A DNA stretch of 11,646 nt from Bacilli bacterium (GTDB lineage: Bacteria > Bacillota > Bacilli > Tumebacillales > JAQBPP01): NCBI GenBank assembly GCA_028287455.1, contig JAQBPP010000181.1, forward strand, positions 1 to 11,646. Direction: 5' to 3'. The first letter of the stretch is position 1, and each line of letters opens with the position of its first letter. The notes beneath the pieces are model-generated. The model was given only the letters and a program-made list of their open reading frames with translations, searched no databases and had not been told where the DNA came from. The translations under genes were made by a program, and so were the position numbers. Positions 6,306 to 11,646 of the stretch are shown here, in pieces.

Positions 6306-7735
6306 CAAGCCGTACCTCCTTTATTCCGGATGAACTTCTGATTCAACTGGTTAGAAGCCAGCACGCGCTGAAGTTCCTGCTGAAAGCCATACCAATTTTT
6401 GTTGGTTTGTCCACCTAAGTGTAACACACCTTCTGACAGGTTTCCCCATAATGTGCGGTGCTGGATGTAAAAGGTAATCACCAACCCCAGCACCACAATT
6501 GCACAGCCCCCGTACACAATTGGAATCCCAAAATCCTTTTGCACGCGAAATCCGGTCGTTTGCGCTAAGTTCACCTGATCGGGCTGAAAATTAAAGCGCT
6601 GGCTTTTGGCCAATTCTGCTTGTAAAAAAGGAGCGGATGGTACAAACCATTCTTTAATATCACTTGTTATACCCGGGCCTTCAATTTTAAAAATCAAGGC
6701 CGGATTGTAAGGCGTGCTTGATTTGCTGCTAGGCTGATTGTTCTGCACAAATTGAAAATCCGGAAAATAATTCAGAACGGTTAGTTGATAAGCGCCAACA
6801 TGATACACCTGCTGCGGATCGTTAAAGTCCATATGCAGCGAGCCAACCTTCGCATTATTCGCCTGCTGATCTACTATGGATAGATCCATGCCTTGAAATT
6901 GGACTGGCAGCATGGCGGATTGGAACAAAATCATGCCATGGTATTTCAGCGGATGATTGACTGTAATTGGCTTGTGCAGGACTTGCTGTCCTTTATAAAT
7001 AACAGTCGCTTGTGTTTGATAAAACTTCGGACGTCCATCTGTATAATCCTCTTCATGTGCCTGGTCATTGCGAATGGAAAAATCAGAATGAGGGACTTGA
7101 ACGGTTTGCCCTTCATCGACCAGAATGTCACCGGTATAATAAAACCCGGGGATTAAACGGGTCAAACAGCCGGCCACAATGAGCAGCAGTCCAATGTGAA
7201 TAATATAAGGCCCAAATCTTGCAATTCGCCCTTTTTCAGCGAAAAATGCCTGCCCCTCCTGTTTGATGCGGTAACGCCGTTTGCCAAGTGAGGAAATGAT
7301 TTGCTCACGAATATGTGCTGTGTCCGCAGAGGGATTGTCTGCTGAAAAAGAGGTATAGAGTCCTCGGTGCTTGAGCAGAAAAGCTTGCACCACAGTTGGT
7401 TGTTTCTGCAAAGACTTGTATAAAGGCACCAGCCGCTCCCAGGAACATACAATGAGATTTACCGAAATTGCGAGCAACAGGGCAATAAACCAGGTTGACG
7501 TGTACATATGTGTAAGGCCCAGCGCATACATGATTTTCCCATATGTACCGTAAGCAGCGGGGTAAAATTGGGCAGGCTGCTGTGACGGTATGGCACCTTC
7601 CTGCGGGATTAAACTGCCCAAAATTGAACTGCCTGCGATTAAGGCAATCAACACAATTGCAGTCTTGACTGACACGAAAAACAGCCATAAACGTTCCGGA
7701 ATGCTTAAACTTCGTTCAACAACTTGCTGCTGCAC
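6305..7735 (-). CDS. resB: Cytochrome c biogenesis protein ResB (CcsB/Ccs1 family)
   Basis: ResB works with ResC in System II cytochrome c maturation; it holds a large extracytoplasmic domain that presents reduced apocytochrome for heme attachment. The 476-residue protein has three N-terminal membrane segments (about 20-42, 82-98, 176-192), an extracytoplasmic domain of about 210 residues, and a final membrane segment (about 404-425) before a cytoplasmic tail. Family signatures include LGSLIPQ near 39-45, RFGPYIIHIGLLLIVAG at 173-189, with a histidine in the third membrane segment, and NHPLKYHGMILFQS near 260-273. It is somewhat shorter than B. subtilis ResB. The start is GTG at 7735, with GAGGAGG 5-7 nt upstream, 17 nt after resA. 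It overlaps resC by one base. Confidence 0.95.
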   Translation of the reverse strand: MQQQVVERSLSIPERLWLFFVSVKTAIVLIALIAGSSILGSLIPQEGAIPSQQPAQFYPAAYGTYGKIMYALGLTHMYTSTWFIALLLAISVNLIVCSWERLVPLYKSLQKQPTVVQAFLLKHRGLYTSFSADNPSADTAHIREQIISSLGKRRYRIKQEGQAFFAEKGRIARFGPYIIHIGLLLIVAGCLTRLIPGFYYTGDILVDEGQTVQVPHSDFSIRNDQAHEEDYTDGRPKFYQTQATVIYKGQQVLHKPITVNHPLKYHGMILFQSAMLPVQFQGMDLSIVDQQANNAKVGSLHMDFNDPQQVYHVGAYQLTVLNYFPDFQFVQNNQPSSKSSTPYNPALIFKIEGPGITSDIKEWFVPSAPFLQAELAKSQRFNFQPDQVNLAQTTGFRVQKDFGIPIVYGGCAIVVLGLVITFYIQHRTLWGNLSEGVLHLGGQTNKNWYGFQQELQRVLASNQLNQKFIRNKGGTA

Positions 7736-7752
7736 CTGTTCCCCTCCTCACG

Positions 7753-8298
7753 TCACCCAAGCAGCGGGCGAATATGATCTTCTAAATCTTGCTGCGTTAT
7801 GGGGATTTCAAACCGAGCGCGCACCACTCCATGCTGATCGATAATGATCGTGGTGGGAAAAGGCACCACCCGAAAATCGGTCAACGTCACTTGCCCATCG
7901 CGGTCCATCGCATAGGGAAGCCCGACCTGCTGCTGCTTTTTATAAAGCTGCACCACTAATGGCGTCTCACGGAAGTCCACTTTTAACACAGTGACCCCTT
8001 TGTCCTTCCATGCTGTGTAGAATTTCTCCAGCTCCGCATCTTCGCTGGAGCAGCTTTGGCACCAGGTGGTGCCAAAACTCAAGACTGAGATTCGACCGCT
8101 TAAATCAGCCGAAGAGATGGAATGTCCGTTTTCATCCATTAACTGAAAGGCTGGGGACAGATCTCCTGCCGCAGCAGGTTTATCAAATGGTTTTCCGGCT
8201 ACATTCCACACGATCGCTAGAATCACCAGGGCAACCGCCAACATGACCACAACTGCCACACTGCGAGTGCGGCTTAACTGTTTTTTCAATCCTGTCAC
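7753..8298 (-). CDS. resA: Thiol-disulfide oxidoreductase ResA
   Basis: ResA keeps the cysteines of apocytochrome c reduced on the outer face of the membrane so that ResB/ResC can attach heme. The 181-residue protein has an N-terminal membrane anchor (about 14-33), then a thioredoxin-like domain with the active site TTWCQSCSSE (Cys80, Cys83), an acidic residue three positions after the second Cys (Glu86, matching the functionally important Glu80 of B. subtilis ResA) and the cis-proline loop VVPFPTTIIID (Pro148). The active site is CQSC and not the CEPC known from B. subtilis. The start is uncertain: GTG 8298 has no well-spaced ribosome binding site, whereas an in-frame TTG at 8289 has GGGAAG 8 nt upstream, giving 178 residues. 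It is the first gene of the res operon. Confidence 0.93.
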   Translation of the reverse strand: MTGLKKQLSRTRSVAVVVMLAVALVILAIVWNVAGKPFDKPAAAGDLSPAFQLMDENGHSISSADLSGRISVLSFGTTWCQSCSSEDAELEKFYTAWKDKGVTVLKVDFRETPLVVQLYKKQQQVGLPYAMDRDGQVTLTDFRVVPFPTTIIIDQHGVVRARFEIPITQQDLEDHIRPLLG

Positions 8299-8322
8299 TT
8301 CCCATACTATCTATCGTTTTAA

Positions 8323-8328
8323 ATTATA
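8323..8328 (-). promoter_or_regulatory. Predicted -10 of the resA promoter
   Basis: A perfect TATAAT on the minus strand would give a start near 8316, about 18 nt before GTG 8298. No good -35 is found: the hexamer at 17-nt spacing is CATACT. A strong -10 with a weak -35 is what an activator-dependent promoter looks like, and a palindrome is centred about 62 nt upstream of the predicted start. Confidence 0.55.
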
Positions 8329-8369
8329 GCCTATCTTTTCAAATTAGTATGGTGTCGTTTCTTGACGTT

Positions 8370-8386
8370 TTTGTGAAGGTCACAAA
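8370..8386. promoter_or_regulatory. 17-bp palindrome, candidate operator for resA
   Basis: TTTGTGA-AGG-TCACAAA is a perfect inverted repeat with 7-bp arms and a 3-nt centre, in the divergent region between resA and the YheC/D-like gene. Its centre (8378) is near -62 of the predicted resA start. The arm resembles the TTTGTGAA-like element described for ResD binding in B. subtilis. CRP/Fnr sites (TGTGA-N6-TCACA) and Rex sites have wider spacing, so they fit less well. Confidence 0.5.
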
Positions 8387-8396
8387 CCAAACAAGT

Positions 8397-8471
8397 CCTC
8401 CTTGCATATCCATATACGATCAAATGCGCAAGCTTTGGCTTGTTCATCTGTTTACTCCAGTTGCAAGGAGG
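8397..8471 (+). promoter_or_regulatory. Leader RNA that could mask the RBS of the YheC/D-like gene
   Basis: CCTCCTTGCA (8397-8406) is the exact reverse complement of TGCAAGGAGG (8462-8471), which contains the ribosome binding site AAGGAGG used by the gene starting at 8478. If the leader is transcribed from upstream of 8397, a 10-bp helix (11 with a U-G pair) would hide the site. The 55-nt loop holds a second small hairpin, CAAGC-TTTG-GCTTG (8429-8442). This suggests translation control, but no known riboswitch class is recognised and no clear plus-strand promoter was found. Confidence 0.45.
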
Positions 8472-8477
8472 GAGAGC

Positions 8478-9503
8478 ATGCCCCTCATCGGGATTATGAC
8501 TGACCATCCTTACCCGCTGCCGAGATCCTTCGCACAGGCCTCCCGGATTGGGGTTCGCTTGCAATCCCAATTTGTCTATTTTTTGCCAGGCGCGGTCGAT
8601 TGGAAAAGCGAGCGCCTGTTTGCCATTAAGTGGGACGGCAATGAATGGAAACGGGATTGGACAGCGCTGCCTGATCTGGTCGTCAATCAAATCAGGTACC
8701 GTCACATTGAAACAAGCCACCTTTGTCAAAATGACTTGTCCCAATTTAAGAAACAAAAAATACCCGTGTGGAGTCCATCGCTCTTCAATAAATTCCAGCT
8801 GGGTTTAAGCCTGCTTGCAGCACCCCATGACGTCATCCCCTCGCCTGCCGGTTTAAGTGCAAACGCGGACCAAGAAGAAATCCGCGAGTTCATCGCCGCC
8901 AAACAAGCAGTGATTTCCAAGCCGGTGTTCAGCAACGCTGGGCGAGGATTTGTCTGGATCAGCTACAAAAATGGCTGTTATCACAGGAAGGGACTATCAC
9001 TTGGAGGGCGGCCCACCCAGCAGGAGCATCTCGTCTGGGAAGAGTTGGCATCGATACAAAGCGAAATGTATGGAAACCATGAGTGGTTTTGGCAGGAAGA
9101 ATTGAAGAGAAGTACACATTCCACGCGGCCTGCAGAGTGGCATGCACTGCTTGGAAGAGACAGAGAGGCGGGTTGGCAGATCACCGGTGTCTATCCCTTG
9201 CGCCGCAGCGGAGCGCCAATTACGAGACAAGGATCAGGCTTAACTACGTGGATTCCACCCATAAAAGACTCCAGTCTGTTAGCAACAGCCAAACATCTGG
9301 AACGAGAATTTGGTCCTTTTCCCGAACTTACGTTGGACCTATTGATCACCAAACAGGATACACCCGTGTTGCTGGATGCAAGTCCTCGTGTGCAGCGGCA
9401 TCTTTATCCGGAAAAAGTTCGTCAGTCGACGACTGCCCGCTGGGTGCAGTTTATTGCCCGCGAAGCAGACAAACACGTTGCTGACGGGCAAAACAACGAG
9501 TAA
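8478..9503 (+). CDS. YheC/YheD-like ATP-grasp, spore-coat-associated protein
   Basis: This 341-residue protein resembles the YheC/YheD family, annotated in Bacillus as endospore coat-associated and carrying an ATP-grasp-like fold; the biochemical role is unknown. Family-like features: LIGIMTD at the N terminus, PDLVVNQIRYRHIE (65-78), SPSLFNKFQ (99-107), the nucleotide-binding-type strand VISKPVFSNAGRGFVWI (145-161), GWQITGVYPLRRSGAPIT (232-249) and LTLDLLITKQDTPVLLDASPR (284-304). In active ATP-grasp proteins the last motif usually reads E-x-N; here it is Asp300-x-Ser302, so the metal site may be degenerate. ATG 8478 was chosen because AAGGAGG lies 6 nt upstream; the frame stays open further 5' but without a ribosome binding site. 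It is the only plus-strand gene, inserted between rluB and resA. Confidence 0.8.
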   Translation: MPLIGIMTDHPYPLPRSFAQASRIGVRLQSQFVYFLPGAVDWKSERLFAIKWDGNEWKRDWTALPDLVVNQIRYRHIETSHLCQNDLSQFKKQKIPVWSPSLFNKFQLGLSLLAAPHDVIPSPAGLSANADQEEIREFIAAKQAVISKPVFSNAGRGFVWISYKNGCYHRKGLSLGGRPTQQEHLVWEELASIQSEMYGNHEWFWQEELKRSTHSTRPAEWHALLGRDREAGWQITGVYPLRRSGAPITRQGSGLTTWIPPIKDSSLLATAKHLEREFGPFPELTLDLLITKQDTPVLLDASPRVQRHLYPEKVRQSTTARWVQFIAREADKHVADGQNNE

Positions 9504-9528
9504 GCGCAGAAGGTGAAGGTGAACCTGC

Positions 9529-10248
9529 CTATATTCCTGTCTCCGCATAAAGCCGCTGAACTTCTTGTTTGGACAGCTGCCTGAAGTGTCCCGGGGGAAG
9601 TTGACCTAACTTGAGAAACGCCACCTGGATCCGCATTAACGAGGCAACTGGATGGCCGACTGCTTCACACATGCGCCGAACTTGCCGATTGCGCCCTTCG
9701 TGGATGGTGATTTCCAGCGAGGTAGTGGCGGCGCTTCCTGTGCGAATCGCGACCTGAGCAGGCGCTGTCATCCCATCTTCCAGCAAAACACCCTGCCGCA
9801 GTTGCTCCGCCTCAGCAGTAGACAGTCTACCTTCTATTTTGGCGAGGTAGGTTTTATGTATTTCATGCTTCGGGTGCATCAGACCATTGGCGAGCTTCCC
9901 ATCGTTCGTTAGCAAAAGGAGTCCGCTCGTATCCAGATCCAATCTTCCAACGGGGAAAACCCTTTGCTTTATATCACCTTGAATCAAATCCATCACAGTT
10001 TTGCGTCCTTGCGGATCCGAAACTGTTGTAACTACACCACGCGGCTTGTGCAGCAAGAGATAAACCAGCTGCTCCCGTACAATCGGCCTGTGGTCCACCT
10101 TGATCTGATCACTGCCAGCGTCTACTTTAAAACCCAATTCCCGGATCAGTTTGCCGTTTACTGATACCCGGCCATCAAGAATGAGTTGCTCACATTTCCT
10201 GCGCGAGGCATATCCTGCAGCTGCCAGTACTTTTTGCAATCGTTCCAA
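9529..10248 (-). CDS. rluB: 23S rRNA pseudouridine synthase RluB
   Basis: RluB converts a uridine of 23S rRNA (2605 in E. coli numbering) to pseudouridine. The 239-residue protein has an N-terminal S4 RNA-binding domain (about 2-50, ERLQKVLAAAGYASRRKCEQLI) and the RsuA/RluB catalytic domain with LLLHKPRGVVTT (64-75), the catalytic GRLDLDTSGLLLLTNDG (101-117, nucleophile Asp104), KTYLAKI (122-128) and EGRNRQVRRM (184-193). The start is TTG 10248, which gives the family N terminus ERLQKVL; a preceding TTG at 10251 is possible. AAAAGGGGG lies 8-11 nt upstream. The longer frame to 10407 crosses the promoter and is rejected. It sits upstream of res as in B. subtilis, converging with the YheC/D-like gene 25 nt away. 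Confidence 0.95.
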   Translation of the reverse strand: MERLQKVLAAAGYASRRKCEQLILDGRVSVNGKLIRELGFKVDAGSDQIKVDHRPIVREQLVYLLLHKPRGVVTTVSDPQGRKTVMDLIQGDIKQRVFPVGRLDLDTSGLLLLTNDGKLANGLMHPKHEIHKTYLAKIEGRLSTAEAEQLRQGVLLEDGMTAPAQVAIRTGSAATTSLEITIHEGRNRQVRRMCEAVGHPVASLMRIQVAFLKLGQLPPGHFRQLSKQEVQRLYAETGI

Positions 10249-10282
10249 CAAACAGATTGCCCCCTTTTCACACATTGTTTTC

Positions 10283-10312
10283 ATTATAAACAAAAAAGAC
10301 CAATCCAACCAA
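10283..10312 (-). promoter_or_regulatory. Predicted sigma-A promoter of rluB
   Basis: On the minus strand TATAAT (10283-10288, perfect) is preceded by 18 nt and TTGGTT (10307-10312, 3 of 6). The start would be near 10276, about 25 nt before the TTG start of rluB. This supports the short start and rules out the longer frame. The AAAAGGGGG ribosome binding site is at 10260-10268. Confidence 0.55.
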
Positions 10313-10387
10313 CTGACCAGTCGTGCTGACTTCCAACTGCTGGCAGATGGGATGATTTGTCTTTGAAGGAAGGAATTGACTTCAGGT

Positions 10388-10729
10388 TTAATGCGGCAAG
10401 CGATCAATGCGCACCGTCAGCTCATGCCAGGGAAACTCAGGTCCCGGACATTCATCGCCATGGCTGATAATCTCATGCGGTACCATATCAAACGCCTTTG
10501 CCAATTTTATGATTAACTTGACCAGCACAAACATTTGTTCATGCAGCACGCCCAAATCTGTTCGAGGCGCTCCGAAATGACCTTCAATGACGATATGAAG
10601 ATAATCATCAGCTGTAAACTGGTGACTAGGAATAACAGTGCCATCCCGACAAACGTAAAAATCATAGCCAGCTGTCCGAATTTCCTCACAATCAGAGTCG
10701 TGCAATACGATACCTAGTATATCGCTCAC
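10388..10729 (-). CDS. Minimal N-acetylmuramoyl-L-alanine amidase-like protein
   Basis: This 113-residue protein resembles a compressed Amidase_2/PGRP domain, a zinc amidase that cuts the bond between muramic acid and L-alanine in peptidoglycan. Matching pieces in order: GIVLHDSD with a candidate zinc His10, YDFYVCRDGTVIPS (22-35, like the YHFxIxRDG strand), IVIEGHFG (46-53, like the SIGIxLVGNF strand), the helix with QMFVLVKLIIKLAKAF (65-80), and ISHGDECPGPEFPWHEL (88-104) with His90 and Cys94. Family members usually run about 130-170 residues and space the second His and the Cys/Asp by about eight; here it is four. No signal peptide is seen. GTG 10729 has AAAGGGGG 7 nt upstream. Sitting between spmB and rluB suggests a spore peptidoglycan role, which is inference; activity is uncertain. 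Confidence 0.7.
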   Translation of the reverse strand: MSDILGIVLHDSDCEEIRTAGYDFYVCRDGTVIPSHQFTADDYLHIVIEGHFGAPRTDLGVLHEQMFVLVKLIIKLAKAFDMVPHEIISHGDECPGPEFPWHELTVRIDRLPH

Positions 10730-10802
10730 GCTGCGGCCCCCTTTCCAAGAGGGATTCAGCTTTAAGATATTCTAAGCAAATGTTAACTGATTGTTGTTAT
10801 GC

Positions 10803-11333
10803 CTATGAAAAAAAGAAATAGGCAGCAATGATGGAAAAGGAGACTGCGGCGAAATCTGCCAGCAATCCGACCTTCAAAGCGTATCGTGACTGTCTGATGC
10901 CAACCGAACCGAAATAAACTGTTAATACATACAAGGTAGTGTCACTTGAGCCTTGCAAAATCGAGGCCATTTTGCCGACAAATGAGTCTGTTCCCTGCGT
11001 GCGGAAGATATCAGTCATGACGGCCAGCGAACCACTGCCGGAGATCGACCGCAGCAGGGCCATCGGCACAATTTCAGCCGGAATGCCAATTCGTTGCAGC
11101 ACGGGCGACAGAAAGCGTAAAACATCGTCGAGCACACCAGAATTGCGGAACACTTGCACAGCTACCATCATCGCCACCAGATGCGGCAGAATGCGCAGAA
11201 CTGTTGGGATCCCCTCACGCGCTCCTTGCACGAATGTATCGTATAAAGGCACCTTGCGAAAGTAGCCAATGCCGATTATGACGGCTACGATGATCGGCAG
11301 TGCCCATGCAGAAAGTAAGTTTAATACAATCAT
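10803..11333 (-). CDS. spmB: Spore maturation protein SpmB
   Basis: SpmB acts with SpmA in the dehydration of the spore core in B. subtilis; the molecular activity is unknown. The 176-residue membrane protein matches the family length. It starts with a membrane segment (about 5-24), followed by YDTFVQGAREGIPTVLRILPHLVAMMVAVQVFRNSG (31-66), the conserved MALLRSISGSGSLAVMTDIF (91-110), ILQGSSDTTLYVLTVYFGSVG (125-145) and a final membrane segment (about 156-175). The ATG at 11331-11333 overlaps the spmA stop (ATGA) and has only a weak AGG upstream, so translation is probably coupled to spmA. The long frame to 11531 runs inside spmA in another frame and is not real. No terminator is seen in the 73 nt before the amidase-like gene. 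Confidence 0.95.
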   Translation of the reverse strand: MIVLNLLSAWALPIIVAVIIGIGYFRKVPLYDTFVQGAREGIPTVLRILPHLVAMMVAVQVFRNSGVLDDVLRFLSPVLQRIGIPAEIVPMALLRSISGSGSLAVMTDIFRTQGTDSFVGKMASILQGSSDTTLYVLTVYFGSVGIRQSRYALKVGLLADFAAVSFSIIAAYFFFS

Positions 11334-11646
11334 GGACCTGCACGCCGCTTTCGATCGAGCCTGCGAAACCAGCGATCGAGTAAAATTGCAGCAACTGTTC
11401 CGCAGCAGGTGGCAATCATCGTTGGCACCACAATATCCGTGGGATTCGCCGCTCCTGCCTGCGAACGCAAAGCAATCACTGTTGCAGGAATCAGTGTTAT
11501 GCCCGCGGTGTTCACCGCAAGCAGCGTACACATGGCGTCACTTGCGACCTGAGGGTCGGAATTGAGCTCTTGCAATTGCGCCATTGCTTTTAAGCCAAAA
11601 GGAGTTGCAGCATTGCCTAATCCGAGAATGTTTGCCGACATGTTCG
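11330..11646 (-). CDS. spmA: Spore maturation protein SpmA (C-terminal part, cut by window edge)
   Basis: Only about the last 105 residues are inside the window; the 5' part, about half of the usual 196 residues, lies beyond the right edge. The visible part matches SpmA from the conserved ANILGLGNAATPFGLKAMAQL segment, through a region with LLAVNTAGITLIPATVIALRS and a membrane segment (TDIVVPTMIATCCGTVAAILL), to a basic tail RRLDRKRRAGP. The Met at 11641 is internal, since the same Asn-x-Met/Ala context continues upstream in known SpmA. SpmA and SpmB together are needed for normal spore core dehydration in B. subtilis. The stop overlaps the spmB start. Confidence 0.93.
   Translation of the reverse strand, partial: NMSANILGLGNAATPFGLKAMAQLQELNSDPQVASDAMCTLLAVNTAGITLIPATVIALRSQAGAANPTDIVVPTMIATCCGTVAAILLDRWFRRLDRKRRAGP

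Noticed and set aside
8362..8390. Plus-strand promoter TTGACG for the YheC/D-like gene
   Set aside because: The hexamer at 17-nt spacing is AACCAA, which is not a credible -10. Sporulation-type -10 sequences around 8405-8420 (CATATCC, CATATACG) were also considered but lack a matching -35.
8349..8477. Longer start of the YheC/D-like gene (43 extra codons), including an ATG at 8424
   Set aside because: No ribosome binding site precedes these starts, whereas AAGGAGG sits 6 nt before ATG 8478, and the family-like sequence starts there.
10309..10339. Direct repeat CCAACTG twice, 24 nt apart, at the rluB promoter
   Set aside because: A 7-nt repeat in a gap of this size is expected by chance fairly often; there is no further support for an operator.
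10249..10407. N-terminal extension of rluB by 53 codons
   Set aside because: It runs across a predicted promoter and the AAAAGGGGG ribosome binding site, and the conserved RluB N terminus begins at TTG 10248.
11334..11531. 66-codon extension of spmB upstream of ATG 11333
   Set aside because: It lies within spmA in another frame; SpmB family length and the ATGA overlap both point to 11333.

Overview
This window comes from an endospore-forming member of the Bacillota, most likely Bacillales in the broad sense (Paenibacillaceae/Alicyclobacillaceae-like; the exact genus cannot be told from the sequence). The reasons are the spore maturation genes spmA and spmB, a YheC/YheD-type spore-coat-associated protein, the Gram-positive res (cytochrome c maturation) cluster, strong AGGAGG ribosome binding sites, sigma-A-like promoters and frequent TTG/GTG starts. 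All genes but one are on the minus strand, so the biological order runs from the right edge to the left.

Right part (11646 to 9529, minus): the C-terminal half of spmA, spmB coupled to it by an ATGA overlap, a very short peptidoglycan-amidase-like gene, and rluB (23S rRNA pseudouridine synthase) with its own promoter. Bacillus subtilis has the order dacB-spmA-spmB-rluB-resABCDE, so this is the conserved neighbourhood with two additions: the mini-amidase between spmB and rluB, and a plus-strand YheC/D-like ATP-grasp gene (8478-9503) between rluB and resA.

Centre (8298 to 2517, minus): resA-resB-resC-resD-resE. ResA (membrane-anchored thiol-disulfide reductase) and ResB/ResC (System II heme delivery and ligation) build c-type cytochromes outside the membrane. 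ResD/ResE is the two-component system that controls respiration genes in B. subtilis. resB/resC and resD/resE overlap by 1 and 4 nt. The resA promoter has a perfect -10, a poor -35 and a 17-bp perfect palindrome centred about 62 nt upstream of the predicted start, as expected for an activated promoter.

Left part (2419 to 100, minus): a CoA-binding-domain protein with its own promoter, then thiE-thiS-thiG for thiamine biosynthesis, ending at a 15-bp hairpin. ThiS ends in Gly-Gly-Gly-Cys instead of the usual terminal Gly-Gly. thiE has its own promoter and a leader with a terminator-like hairpin, but no TPP riboswitch is recognisable. thiF and thiO/thiH are absent here.

No phage, transposon, CRISPR, tRNA or rRNA is visible. 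The most interesting signals are regulatory: an exact 10-nt inverted repeat that would mask the ribosome binding site of the YheC/D-like gene, the palindrome at resA, and the thiE leader. The extra cysteine on ThiS and the minimal amidase are also worth checking. I saw no clearly new multi-gene system.
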